7,751 bases of DNA, from the NCBI GenBank assembly GCA_012517635.1, contig JAAYUP010000360.1:1-7751 (forward strand), written 5' to 3'. A program made the position numbers and the translations under genes. Of this stretch, positions 1-7,403 are shown in pieces; the stretch's first letter is position 1; each line of letters begins with the position of its first letter. The notes beneath the pieces are model-generated. The model ran no database searches. It had not been told where the DNA came from and saw only the letters and a list, made by a program, of their open reading frames with translations. Source of the DNA: Candidatus Atribacter alterifermentans. Its GTDB lineage: Bacteria > Atribacterota > Atribacteria > Atribacterales > Atribacteraceae.

Positions 1-1104
1 CTTCGGTGATACTACAATACCATTTAGTACTTTTTCACCGAGAGCAACCCCAACATTATGCCGAACACTTAAATATGGAAATATTCCTTGTTGCTTTCGC
101 TCTTCAGGAAGGTAAAATACTCCTCCCTGTATAGCAAAATGAGGGCTCCCTAATTTTAACTGTTTTCCATCAACTTGCACTTCTCCTTCCGCCACAAATC
201 TATATCCTAAAATAGTTTGCATAATTTCAGAACGACCTGCTCCAACTAAACCGTAAAATCCAAGTATTTCCCCTCGGTGTAATTTAAAATTAATATTTGA
301 AAACCCTTTTCCAGATAGATTTTTTACTTCCAATATCAGTTCACCCTTATTCTCAGTAGGACGGAAAACAATTCTTTCATCAATTTCTCTCCCTGACATC
401 ATTTTTATTATCCAGTTTCTATCAACATCTGAAGCTTTGGAATAACCAACTTTTTTTCCGTCTCTGAGAACGGTTATCTCATCACCTATTGCAAATACTT
501 CCTCCAGCTTATGAGAAATATAAATTATTGCTTTCCCCTCTTTCTTGAGTTGGTTTACTACTTGAAATAGACGCTTGGTATCTTCAATAGTCAAACTGGT
601 CGTTGGCTCATCAAGAATTATAATCTCACAGTCTTCGATTATAAGCGCACGAGCAATTTGTAATAATTGTTTACTCGAAGGTGAAATATCACTTACACTG
701 GTCTCTGCTTTTTCAGCGACGTGGAATTTTTCTAAGAGAGGGGTTGCCATTTTAAAAATTTTGCTTTTACTCGAATAAAAACGGTTTAACCCTTTTCTTT
801 TAAAGGGCAATAATAAATTTTCTCCAACCGTCATATATTCAAACAACTGTAATTCTTGAGGAACGTAAGCAACCTTATTAATAATTTCAGGGTTCTCAAA
901 GATACTTTTGCCTTCGATTTTTACATTCCCTTTTTCAGGATGATAAATACCAGTTAAAACTTTTACAAAAGTACTTTTACCAGCTCCATTTTCTCCTACA
1001 ATACAATGGACTGTTCCTTTTTTACAAGCAAAATCGACTTCATTGAGTGCCACTACCCCTGGAAAAATTTTTGTAATACTAGTTGCTTCTAAGATAGAAT
1101 CCAT
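1..1104 (-). CDS. Sugar ABC transporter ATP-binding protein, RbsA/MglA/XylG-like, 3' end cut off by the window edge
   Basis: This is the cytoplasmic ATPase that would power import of the sugar captured by the binding protein encoded just upstream. The frame is open for 368 codons from ATG at 1104 to the window edge. The family is usually about 500 residues, so roughly the last 130 are missing. Domain 1 has Walker A GENGAGKST (residues 37-45), a Q-loop glutamine (83), Walker B IIILDEPT (161-168) and the H-loop SHKLEE (H198). Domain 2 begins near residue 255 and has the degenerate Walker A GLVGAGRSE (285-293) and the LPEERK motif (about 332-337) typical of this duplicated sugar-ATPase family. 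The domain 1 signature is unusual, ISPSSKQ (140-146) instead of LSxGQ. A ribosome binding site (AGGAAG) lies a few bases before the ATG. The gene follows the binding-protein gene after a strong hairpin, so expression probably depends on readthrough. The sugar transported cannot be read from the ATPase. Confidence 0.93.
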   Translation of the reverse strand, partial: MDSILEATSITKIFPGVVALNEVDFACKKGTVHCIVGENGAGKSTFVKVLTGIYHPEKGNVKIEGKSIFENPEIINKVAYVPQELQLFEYMTVGENLLLPFKRKGLNRFYSSKSKIFKMATPLLEKFHVAEKAETSVSDISPSSKQLLQIARALIIEDCEIIILDEPTTSLTIEDTKRLFQVVNQLKKEGKAIIYISHKLEEVFAIGDEITVLRDGKKVGYSKASDVDRNWIIKMMSGREIDERIVFRPTENKGELILEVKNLSGKGFSNINFKLHRGEILGFYGLVGAGRSEIMQTILGYRFVAEGEVQVDGKQLKLGSPHFAIQGGVFYLPEERKQQGIFPYLSVRHNVGVALGEKVLNGIVVSPK

Positions 1105-1130
1105 TTTTTCTTCCTGTCCTCATCCATTTT

Positions 1131-1185
1131 TATAAAAAACCACCCATAAAAAGTTGAATCTAAAAAGAGCAACTTTTTATGGGTG
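1131..1185 (-). terminator. Intrinsic terminator or attenuating hairpin between binding-protein and ATPase genes
   Basis: The arms 1141-1156 and 1170-1185 are a perfect 16-bp inverted repeat (CACCCATAAAAAGTTG and its complement) around a 13-base loop. Read on the minus strand, the second arm is followed at once by GTTTTTTATA (1140-1131), so it has the layout of a Rho-independent terminator for the gene ending at 1205, although the stem is AT-rich at the loop end. Because the next transporter gene starts only 27 bases past the T-tract, partial termination is the likely role. That would give more binding protein than ATPase, a pattern known from other ABC sugar operons. Stabilisation of the upstream mRNA is an equally possible role. 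Confidence 0.8.
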
Positions 1186-1204
1186 ATAAAATAATTAGTT
1201 CCTT

Positions 1205-2173
1205 TTAGTATCCTTTATATTCCTTTACATCATCAGGAATCATGTCTTTGGTTATTACAACAAAACCAGTATCAACTAACATTGGCGTAGCAATTCCTTG
1301 ATTCTGTAACCACAAGCAAAGAACTGCATAAGCACCTTGCATTTTGGGTTTGGTACTATAGGAAGACTCCACAACGCCTTCTTTGATCAAAACTATCAGT
1401 TGATCTAAATCATCCAGGCCGACATGGATGATTTCTCCAACTTTTCCAGCCTCTTTAATAGCGAGACCGATTCCTATTGGTCCGGCAGCGTTATGAGCAA
1501 TCATACCATCAAGATCAGGGTGGGCAGCAATGATTGAAGCTGCTTGCTTCTGAGCTTGTTCGATGCTATCGTTATCAACACCTTCAGCTACTATTTCTAT
1601 CTCCGGTAGCTTGGAAAAAAACTCTTTTGAAGTTTCAAAACGTTTCTTATGATTGGGTGCAGTAGGAACACCTTCAATGAGAGCTACTTTATAAACATCC
1701 TTCTTTTCCTTAGCTTTCATCAATTCCACGAGTCTCTGGCAGGCTCCAATCTGTTGGGCAACAAAATCGTTGTTTACTGTGGTAAGACCCATGCCTTCTG
1801 GAGCATAGGAATCAAATACTACGATTGGAATTCCACGGGCGAGAATTGCCTCTAAGACTGGCCTATTCCCTTCAGCATCGAGAAGATCCAAAGTAATACC
1901 AGATGGTTCAGTCGCTGCTGCTTGTTCAAGTATTCTGTTTTGTTCCACGACACTTGCGGTTGCTGGTGCCCTATAATCGATTATAAAGGTGTCACCGGTT
2001 ATCTTTTCGAGAAACTGAGCCATTTCCTGTGCTCCTTGATTAACTTTATCAAACCAAGGGTGAACAATTTTTGGCACGATCACATACTTATATTCTTTTG
2101 CCTGTGCTAAACCTAAACTCATAACAAACACCGTTAATAATATAATAGTTACAGCAAATAAACTCTTCCTCAT
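1205..2173 (-). CDS. Periplasmic sugar-binding protein of an ABC transporter (Peripla_BP_4 / RbsB-like)
   Basis: This exported solute-binding protein of 322 residues should capture a sugar or polyol in the periplasm and deliver it to the membrane permease. Residues 1-25 form a signal peptide: a charged start (MRK), a hydrophobic core and AQA before K26. There is no lipobox cysteine, so a soluble periplasmic protein in a diderm is likely. After the signal comes the fold typical of pentose/hexose binding proteins: a first strand with HPWFDKVNQGA (38-48), a mid-protein VNNDF motif, and HVGLDDLDQL followed by IKEGVVESSYSTKP near the C-terminus. At the last site relatives usually read ATxxQxP, so the ligand-facing residue differs. 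The start is well supported by GGAGG seven bases before the ATG. The gene lies 85 bases after the epimerase gene and 100 bases before the ATPase gene. The ligand is unknown. Confidence 0.93.
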   Translation of the reverse strand: MRKSLFAVTIILLTVFVMSLGLAQAKEYKYVIVPKIVHPWFDKVNQGAQEMAQFLEKITGDTFIIDYRAPATASVVEQNRILEQAAATEPSGITLDLLDAEGNRPVLEAILARGIPIVVFDSYAPEGMGLTTVNNDFVAQQIGACQRLVELMKAKEKKDVYKVALIEGVPTAPNHKKRFETSKEFFSKLPEIEIVAEGVDNDSIEQAQKQAASIIAAHPDLDGMIAHNAAGPIGIGLAIKEAGKVGEIIHVGLDDLDQLIVLIKEGVVESSYSTKPKMQGAYAVLCLWLQNQGIATPMLVDTGFVVITKDMIPDDVKEYKGY

Positions 2174-2223
2174 TATGCTTCCTCCCTTTTCCTAATATTA
2201 AAAACAAATGTTCTGGTTAACTT

Positions 2224-2258
2224 AAAAGAGTTTTGATTTTTTTATTATCACCTCTTTT
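2224..2258 (-). other. Weak AT-rich stem-loop between epimerase and binding-protein genes
   Basis: AAAAGAG (2224-2230) and CTCTTTT (2252-2258) are perfect complements. Inside them TGAT (2234-2237) pairs with ATCA (2247-2250). On the minus strand the structure begins directly after the epimerase stop codon and ends in CUCUUUUAA. It could be a weak terminator or an mRNA end-stabilising hairpin, but it is AT-rich and has only a short T-run, so function is uncertain. No good promoter was seen in the remaining bases before the binding-protein gene. Confidence 0.3.
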
Positions 2259-3119
2259 CTATACAAATATTTTCTTCTCTACGCTTTTCAAAAATTCTAA
2301 ACCCTTCTTAGCAATATCCTCGGGTTTAGCAATTTCTCTCCAGATTGCAACCTGTCGCCCAAATTCTTCTTTCATAATATCTGGCGTAAACGATTCAACA
2401 ACTAACCATCTTTGGTAACCAATTTCTTTTAAACCTTGATAAACTTCATCCCATTCTATATGACCATTACCAGGAATCCCCCTATTACTTGCACAACAAT
2501 GGAAGTGGTAAAGTAAACTACCGGCAGTTTTGATAGCATCGTATAAACGATTTTCTTCAATATTCATTTGGAATGTATCTAAATGAATTTTTAATTGAGG
2601 ATGGTTAATTTCATTTATAAGAGTTTTCGCCTCTTCTGCAGTGTTGAGAAAATGAGATTCAAAACGGTTAACAGGTTCAAGAGCAAGAAATACTTTATAA
2701 TCTTTGGCAAATTCTGCAATTTTGAATAAACTTTCTTTACAAATTTCCCATTCTTCTCGAGTTCTCCCTTTTTTATTACTTAAACCCCAAGGTGCATATA
2801 TAACTCCTCCAATAACATCACTACCAAGTTTTGCAGCTTCCTCTACACATTTTTTTAGGAAATTAATTCCGTTTTCCCTAATGGTTTTATCGCTTGATGT
2901 AATATCAGTTTTTTCATCAAGTGATGTTGAACACAAACATTTAACATCCAATTTTTTTGCTTCATTGGTAATTTCTTTACTTAGATCAGAAGATAAATAA
3001 TCTTCGCTTAAAGAAATTTCAATTCCTTCGTAGCCAAGTTTTTTTACTTTTTCCAGAACTGATATTCTTTCTTTCGTAAACTTTGAGAAAAACAACAAAC
3101 CAAAAACACCATAGTGCAT
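2259..3119 (-). CDS. Sugar isomerase/epimerase, D-tagatose/D-psicose (ketose) 3-epimerase-like TIM barrel
   Basis: This predicted cytoplasmic metal-dependent epimerase has 286 residues, a normal length for ketose 3-epimerases. By alignment from memory to the Agrobacterium D-psicose 3-epimerase, the metal ligands are all present: E148 (in ALEPVNRFE), D181 (in LDTF), H207 (second His of HFH) and E242 (in VVES). E148 and E242 would also be the catalytic acid-base pair. Substrate-contact counterparts E154 and R213 are kept. The usual histidine of DTFHMN is glutamine (Q184), and the HFHLGEANR segment reads HFHCCASNR, so the substrate is probably not the standard one. Alternatives are L-ribulose 3-epimerase, a 5-keto-sugar-acid epimerase of the inositol pathway type, or another AP-endonuclease-2-fold isomerase. 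AAGGATG precedes the ATG by about ten bases. The coding DNA is AT-richer than the kinase gene where I sampled it (60-base lines at 23-37% GC against about 48%). Confidence 0.85.
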   Translation of the reverse strand: MHYGVFGLLFFSKFTKERISVLEKVKKLGYEGIEISLSEDYLSSDLSKEITNEAKKLDVKCLCSTSLDEKTDITSSDKTIRENGINFLKKCVEEAAKLGSDVIGGVIYAPWGLSNKKGRTREEWEICKESLFKIAEFAKDYKVFLALEPVNRFESHFLNTAEEAKTLINEINHPQLKIHLDTFQMNIEENRLYDAIKTAGSLLYHFHCCASNRGIPGNGHIEWDEVYQGLKEIGYQRWLVVESFTPDIMKEEFGRQVAIWREIAKPEDIAKKGLEFLKSVEKKIFV

Positions 3120-3158
3120 TTAAATCATCCTTTCTTTCATATTTTTCATTTCTTGCTT

Positions 3159-3186
3159 ATTTTAAATATTTCTTTTTTTATATCAA
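3159..3186 (-). promoter_or_regulatory. Candidate sigma-70 promoter for the epimerase and transporter genes
   Basis: Read on the minus strand, TTGATA (3186-3181) and TAAAAT (3164-3159) each match five of six consensus bases and are 16 bases apart. Transcription would start near 3150, about 30 bases before the epimerase ATG. The surrounding gap (3120-3411) is very AT-rich, so a chance match is possible. Nothing else in this gap is convincing. A short dyad (TTTAG, nine bases, CTAAA) near 3335-3355 could be an operator but is weak. No strong terminator follows the upstream gene that ends at 3412. Confidence 0.4.
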
Positions 3187-3411
3187 TGAATTTCGATTTA
3201 ATTTAAATGTTCACTTAATATAAAACAACTTGAATACTTTATTTTTACAATAATATTATGAGTTTTTCTTTTACTTTTCAGAACGCTTTTAGAGACCTCA
3301 AATAAATAATATTTTACAACCTCTGAATTCTTTTTTAGTTGTTATTGCTAAACAAACTATTTTAGGTAAAAATAACCACAAATAATTAAATAATATGCAA
3401 TTTTTATTCAC

Positions 3412-4509
3412 TTATAACTTTTCTATTTTTTCCTGCATTTCTTTGGTTTGAATTGGATCAAGTGCTCCAGTAATGATATGATAATGAACCGAACTTTTCT
3501 CTGGAATAATTCTCACATTCCCAGCTGCTTTTTCATGGGTATAACCCTCTGGATCACACGTACCCGGCAATAAAAATCCATAGGCTTCTCGATCCCGGTT
3601 TCGTATTATCCACCGGGTGGCATGGTCAAGTTGATCGGGGCGATAGGAAACATAATCTCCTGAACCATCAGGATGAACTTGTAAAAAATGTGTCCATCCC
3701 TGATTATCGGTTTTAGGAGATTTAAGATAAAGCACTAATTCTGGAAAATAAGGGTCTTCAGGAAGTATGGTTTGCATACGCCCAGGATTGGTTTTTATTG
3801 TATTTACAAATTGAATATATTCCTCACTCAAAGGAATGTCCCTCGAATGGGCTGGTGTACTTTCCCGAAGTTTAATACATTCTGGACTCCACGGAACTGG
3901 TTGTATCATTTTCCCATAATCGATGGGTCGAAAATTGATGTGGGTCATATACATATGTTCCATAGGATACTCAGAAAGGTTATCAATTTGAATAATAATA
4001 TCTAACAGGGATGATTGACTATGAATCTTAACAACTGGATAGGCTCGATAGTAGTTTGAGGTAAAGGCATCATTGTATTGGAATTCTCCAGTCATTGCTA
4101 AATAAAAACCTTTTTCGTCTTCACCGAAAAGTAATCGAGGATGGTCAAAATTTGCGTAAGGGAGTTCACCATGAAGTGGATGGGTATCTTCTTTTCCTGG
4201 ATTTCCGGTTCTTAAGGCTCCACAATGGTACATAAAACATCCGTAGGTATTGGCTATTGATTCAACATTTTTTGGTTCTTCAAATTTTGAAAGCATTTTT
4301 ATGCTTCGCCCATAAAAAACCGCATCCCAGATTTGCTGGCCCTTATACGGTAAAACAGTTATATATCCCAACTCATTCTCTAATTTTACAGCATGAATTC
4401 CACTATCAAAAATGAAAAGAGAGGCTTTTAAAGCTTCCTTTTTCATTAATTCCGTCTCTTTATAGTGAAACATTTCTTTCCTAATAATAACCTCGCCTTG
4501 ATAAGCCAT
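3412..4509 (-). CDS. Galactose-mutarotase-like protein (aldose 1-epimerase / DUF4432-type)
   Basis: This 365-residue protein appears to have the beta-sandwich fold of aldose 1-epimerases. Evidence is the order of short motifs: QQIWDAVFYGR (58-68), an HG pair in THPLHGELP (H113), and a second histidine in MTHINFRP (H190), positions that resemble the His pair of mutarotases. The C-terminal half has TRWIIRNRDREAYGFLLPG (298-316). No signal peptide or membrane segment is visible, so it should act in the cytoplasm. It may interconvert anomers of the imported sugar or bind or isomerise a related sugar acid; the family is poorly characterised and I cannot name the substrate. The start is strongly supported by GGGAGGTG six to seven bases before the ATG. 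It lies 122 bases after the kinase gene and 292 bases before the epimerase gene, so it may belong to the kinase transcript or have its own promoter. Confidence 0.75.
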   Translation of the reverse strand: MAYQGEVIIRKEMFHYKETELMKKEALKASLFIFDSGIHAVKLENELGYITVLPYKGQQIWDAVFYGRSIKMLSKFEEPKNVESIANTYGCFMYHCGALRTGNPGKEDTHPLHGELPYANFDHPRLLFGEDEKGFYLAMTGEFQYNDAFTSNYYRAYPVVKIHSQSSLLDIIIQIDNLSEYPMEHMYMTHINFRPIDYGKMIQPVPWSPECIKLRESTPAHSRDIPLSEEYIQFVNTIKTNPGRMQTILPEDPYFPELVLYLKSPKTDNQGWTHFLQVHPDGSGDYVSYRPDQLDHATRWIIRNRDREAYGFLLPGTCDPEGYTHEKAAGNVRIIPEKSSVHYHIITGALDPIQTKEMQEKIEKL

Positions 4510-4538
4510 AATTCACCTCCCTGCAAAATACCAAACGA

Positions 4539-4560
4539 GATTTGTTGAAACCACCAAATC
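4539..4560. repeat. Operator-like inverted repeat upstream of the mutarotase-like gene
   Basis: GATTTG (4539-4544) and CAAATC (4555-4560) are perfect complements. Extending inward gives nine-base arms (4539-4547 and 4552-4560) with one mismatch and a four-base centre, the size of a regulator operator. It lies 30-51 bases before the ATG at 4509. On the minus strand a perfect TATAAT stands upstream at 4615-4610 but has no good -35 element at 16-18 bases. An all-A/T dyad (4603-4609 with 4617-4623) overlaps that box. The arrangement would suit a regulated start site, but it is only inferred. Confidence 0.3.
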
Positions 4561-4631
4561 CTTATGAAAAAGATAGTGTCTATAAATATCTTAAGAATTT
4601 CATAAATTAATTATAATAATTTAAGGTGAAA

Positions 4632-6128
4632 CTACTCAGCCCAATGTAGAGATCTCTCCACCGCTTTTTTCCATCCACGGTAAAGCTCTTCTCTTTGACC
4701 TACATCCATCTTTGGCTCAAAAACTCTATCCATCTTCCACATCGCAGAAATTTCGTCCCGATTTTTCCAAAAACCAACCCCGAGTCCGGCAAGATAAGCC
4801 GCTCCTAAAGCTGCCATTTCAGTAACGACTGGTCTTATTACTGGAACTCCCAAAATATCTGCTTGGAACTGCATTAAAAAATTATTTTTAACCGCACCAC
4901 CGTCAACCCGGAGTGAATTTAAATTCCGTTTTGAATCGGTAATCATGGCTTCAAGGACATCTCGCGTTTGATAAGCCATAGATTCCAATGCAGAACGCAC
5001 AATTTGTTCTTTTGTCGTACCTCGAGTAATACCAACTATGGTTCCTCGAGCATACATATCCCAATAAGGAGCACAAAGCCCAGTAAAAGCTGGTACAAAA
5101 TAAACATCCCCAGTATCTTTGACCGATTGAGCTATAGCCTCAGATTGTGCAGCGCTTTCAATTATTCCCAAGCCATCACGTAACCATTGGATTGCTGCCC
5201 CACCGATAAAAACAACACCCTCAAAGGAATATTCAATTTTTCCATCAATTCCCCAAGCTAAATCAGTTGTTAATCCATGCTCCGATAAAATAAACTTCTC
5301 GCCAATGTTCATCATCAAAGCTAAAGCGGTTCCATAAGTATTTTTCGCCATTCCTGGTTTAAAACAAGCCTGACCAAAAAGAGCAGCGTGTTGATCCCCA
5401 GCAACTCCAGCTATGGGTATTTCAGCTCCGTTAAAAATACTCTTATCCGAAATTGCCATAATTCCACTTGATGGTTTTGGATTAGGAAAAATTTCGCGAG
5501 GAATTTCCATGATGTCTAATAGTTCTTGATCCCAGTTGAGCTCTTGAACATTAAAGAGCATGGTACGAGAAGCATTTGAATAATCGGTCACATGCATTTG
5601 TCCGCCACTCAGTTTCCACATTAACCAAGAATCAATGTTCCCCATTATTAGCTCTCCTTTTTTCATTCTTTCTTTTACACCGGGAACATTTTCCATAATC
5701 CACTTAATTTTGGTAGCAGAAAAATAAGCATCAATAGTTAAACCGGTTTTCTGACGAATTTTCTCTTCAAGACCTTTTGCCTTAAGGTCTTCACAAATGG
5801 AAGCCGACCGACGACACTGCCAAACAATAGCATTGTAAACCGGTTCCCCGGTTTTCTTGTCCCAAATGATTGTTGTTTCACGTTGGTCAGTAATACCAAT
5901 CCCTGCGATTTGTGATGGTTTAATTCTTGCTTTATCCAGAGCCTCTTTGGCACAAATGAGAGTGGTTTCCCAATATTCCAATGGATCGTGTTCAACCCAA
6001 CCTGGTTCTGGATAAATCTGTTTTATTTCACGATAGGCACTCGAAACAACCATTCCATCATGATCAACTAAAATCACTTTAGTTCCAGTCGTTCCCTGAT
6101 CAATGGCCATTACATAATTTACTTCCAA
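4632..6128 (-). CDS. glpK: FGGY-family carbohydrate kinase, glycerol kinase (GlpK) type with altered substrate pocket
   Basis: This ATP-dependent kinase of 498 residues should phosphorylate a polyol or ketose in the cytoplasm. The symbol marks the family, not a proven substrate. It aligns end to end with E. coli GlpK as I remember it. From the TTG start chosen here the numbering coincides: phosphate-binding DQGTTGTK near the start, then R83 and E84 (QRETT), W103 (WQCRR), Y135 (DAYFSATK) and catalytic D245 (AGDQHAALFG). However YGTGCF at 265-270 is YGTALA, so the glycerol-contacting F270 is alanine. GLGAPYWD is GLCAPYWD. The position matching the FBP-binding R236 is glutamate, and the regulatory histidine of Gram-positive GlpK is not seen, so classical allosteric and PTS control is probably absent. 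An in-frame GTG at 6146 would add six residues but lies upstream of and partly within the AGGAGG site, so TTG at 6128 is preferred. It follows the dehydrogenase gene by 43 bases. Confidence 0.9.
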   Translation of the reverse strand: MEVNYVMAIDQGTTGTKVILVDHDGMVVSSAYREIKQIYPEPGWVEHDPLEYWETTLICAKEALDKARIKPSQIAGIGITDQRETTIIWDKKTGEPVYNAIVWQCRRSASICEDLKAKGLEEKIRQKTGLTIDAYFSATKIKWIMENVPGVKERMKKGELIMGNIDSWLMWKLSGGQMHVTDYSNASRTMLFNVQELNWDQELLDIMEIPREIFPNPKPSSGIMAISDKSIFNGAEIPIAGVAGDQHAALFGQACFKPGMAKNTYGTALALMMNIGEKFILSEHGLTTDLAWGIDGKIEYSFEGVVFIGGAAIQWLRDGLGIIESAAQSEAIAQSVKDTGDVYFVPAFTGLCAPYWDMYARGTIVGITRGTTKEQIVRSALESMAYQTRDVLEAMITDSKRNLNSLRVDGGAVKNNFLMQFQADILGVPVIRPVVTEMAALGAAYLAGLGVGFWKNRDEISAMWKMDRVFEPKMDVGQREELYRGWKKAVERSLHWAE

Positions 6129-6136
6129 AAAAATCG

Positions 6137-6143
6137 ACCTCCT
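6137..6143 (-). promoter_or_regulatory. Ribosome binding site that sets a TTG start for the kinase
   Basis: On the minus strand AGGAGGT occupies 6143-6137 and is followed eight bases later by TTG at 6128-6126. The in-frame GTG at 6146-6144 directly abuts this site and has no ribosome binding site of its own. Choosing TTG puts DQGTT at residues 10-14, as in GlpK relatives. Confidence 0.8.
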
Positions 6144-6171
6144 CACTGAATGCGTTATATAAATAATATTT

Positions 6172-7212
6172 TTAGGGTTTTACAACCACCTTAATGGCTT
6201 TCCCTTCTTTTGCCGCATTCATCCCTTCCATGATCTGATCAAGTCTAAAAGTATGAGTTATATAACGACTAGCATCAACTCTTTTATTAGCTAATAACTC
6301 TAAAGCAAGGCGATTCTGAGTAGCAGTTGAAGCGTGAGCACCAAAAACACCAATCTCTTTATAATGAATTAAATTGCTGTCTATGTGACCAATTGATTGA
6401 TCTGGTGGCAAGCCGCCAAATAGGCTTACTCTTCCTTTCTTTGCCACCATTTTCAGAGCTTGATTTTGAGCTTCACCAACCGGGCAAGCCACAATAACGA
6501 TGTCTGCCCCATAATCATTGGTTTGTACCATTATCTCTTTTATTAAATCAATATTTTTGCTATCAATTGGAACAACATTTTTCCCTAAATTTACGACATT
6601 TTTTAAGCGAGAAAGAACAACATCAGCCAAAAAAACTCGTGAAGCTCCCTTCAACAAAGCTAATTCAGTATGAAAAAGTCCAATCGTTCCTGCACCAATA
6701 ACGACAACTTTATGCCCTAATCCAATACCAAGCGGCTCTTGACCATTTATACAACATGCCAATGGTTCAGCCAATACTGCTTGATCACAAGATAGTCCGG
6801 AGGGAAGTTTGTTCACATGACCTTGTTTTACGGCTTTAGCAGGTACATTCATTAATTCCGCAAACCCACCATTAAATTCAAATCCAATTGTTTCTAATTT
6901 GGAACACATATTAGTAAAGCCTGAACGGCAATAGAGGCACTCTCCACATTCTATGGCAGGTGTGATAGCTACCACGTCACCTAATTCATAACCATCAACT
7001 TGAGCACCCATCTTCATAATCGTACCAACTACTTCGTGCCCTAATATTCGAGGAGGTTTAACATGAGAACTTCCGTGCCATAATGTTCTTACATCTGATC
7101 CACATATAGCACATGCTTCAACTTTTATTAAAATATCTCCCGTATCCACTTCCGGGTCGGGAACATCTTCTACAACTATTTTACCTATATCATACATTAA
7201 TGCTGCTTTCAT
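6172..7212 (-). CDS. Zinc-dependent medium-chain dehydrogenase, sorbitol/threonine dehydrogenase-like
   Basis: This 346-residue cytoplasmic oxidoreductase should interconvert a secondary alcohol of a polyol (or sugar derivative) and a ketone using NAD(P). The catalytic zinc site is complete: C37 (ICGSD), H59 and E60 (GHE), and E149 (AEPLAC). The structural zinc site is the four-cysteine set C89, C92, C95 and C103. The Rossmann dinucleotide motif is GAGTIG (173-178), and D197 in the LAD segment at the end of the second strand suggests a preference for NAD. Related enzymes include sorbitol/L-iditol 2-dehydrogenase, L-threonine 3-dehydrogenase and galactitol-1-phosphate dehydrogenase; the sequence does not choose between them. 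The start is supported by AAGGTG seven bases before the ATG. The gene heads the compact dehydrogenase-kinase pair and follows a long leader region, so its promoter and control elements should lie in 7213-7612. Confidence 0.93.
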   Translation of the reverse strand: MKAALMYDIGKIVVEDVPDPEVDTGDILIKVEACAICGSDVRTLWHGSSHVKPPRILGHEVVGTIMKMGAQVDGYELGDVVAITPAIECGECLYCRSGFTNMCSKLETIGFEFNGGFAELMNVPAKAVKQGHVNKLPSGLSCDQAVLAEPLACCINGQEPLGIGLGHKVVVIGAGTIGLFHTELALLKGASRVFLADVVLSRLKNVVNLGKNVVPIDSKNIDLIKEIMVQTNDYGADIVIVACPVGEAQNQALKMVAKKGRVSLFGGLPPDQSIGHIDSNLIHYKEIGVFGAHASTATQNRLALELLANKRVDASRYITHTFRLDQIMEGMNAAKEGKAIKVVVKP

Positions 7213-7351
7213 ATTAATTCACCTTAATTATGAGATAATATCCGTTTTTTTTATCAATAAAAGATAAATTTTTAACTAAGAAGAATAGCACCTCTCTTAT
7301 AATAATAAAACGCTGAGATGTTAAGAAGCACCACCTAACAAGGAAAAATTT

Positions 7352-7395
7352 ACCTCTATGTTCCCTCGCGGAAAGTGAAGGAATTTGTAAGAGGT
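7352..7395 (-). other. Possible structured RNA element with GCGA tetraloop hairpin
   Basis: On the minus strand ACCTCT (7395-7390) pairs with AGAGGT (7357-7352). Within this loop UUUCC (7374-7370) and GGGAA (7365-7361) form a five-pair stem with one G-U pair, closed by a GCGA loop, which belongs to the stable GNRA class. I do not recognise a known riboswitch; T-box, TPP, FMN and cobalamin signatures were looked for by eye and not found. It is a candidate leader structure only. Confidence 0.3.
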
Positions 7396-7403
7396 TTTTA
7401 GCC

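Noticed and set aside
575..3000. Several plus-strand open frames of 61-98 codons opposite the ATPase, binding-protein and epimerase genes
   Set aside because: All are antisense shadows of clear minus-strand genes, with no recognisable protein features.
5738..5995. 85-residue open frame on the minus strand inside the kinase gene
   Set aside because: It is an alternative frame entirely within the well-supported kinase coding sequence and shows no domain or ribosome binding site evidence.
7213..7350. AGGTGGTGC on the minus strand as a possible T-box antiterminator
   Set aside because: The full AGGGTGGNACCGCG signature and a following terminator are absent, and the downstream gene is not an aminoacyl-tRNA or amino acid gene.
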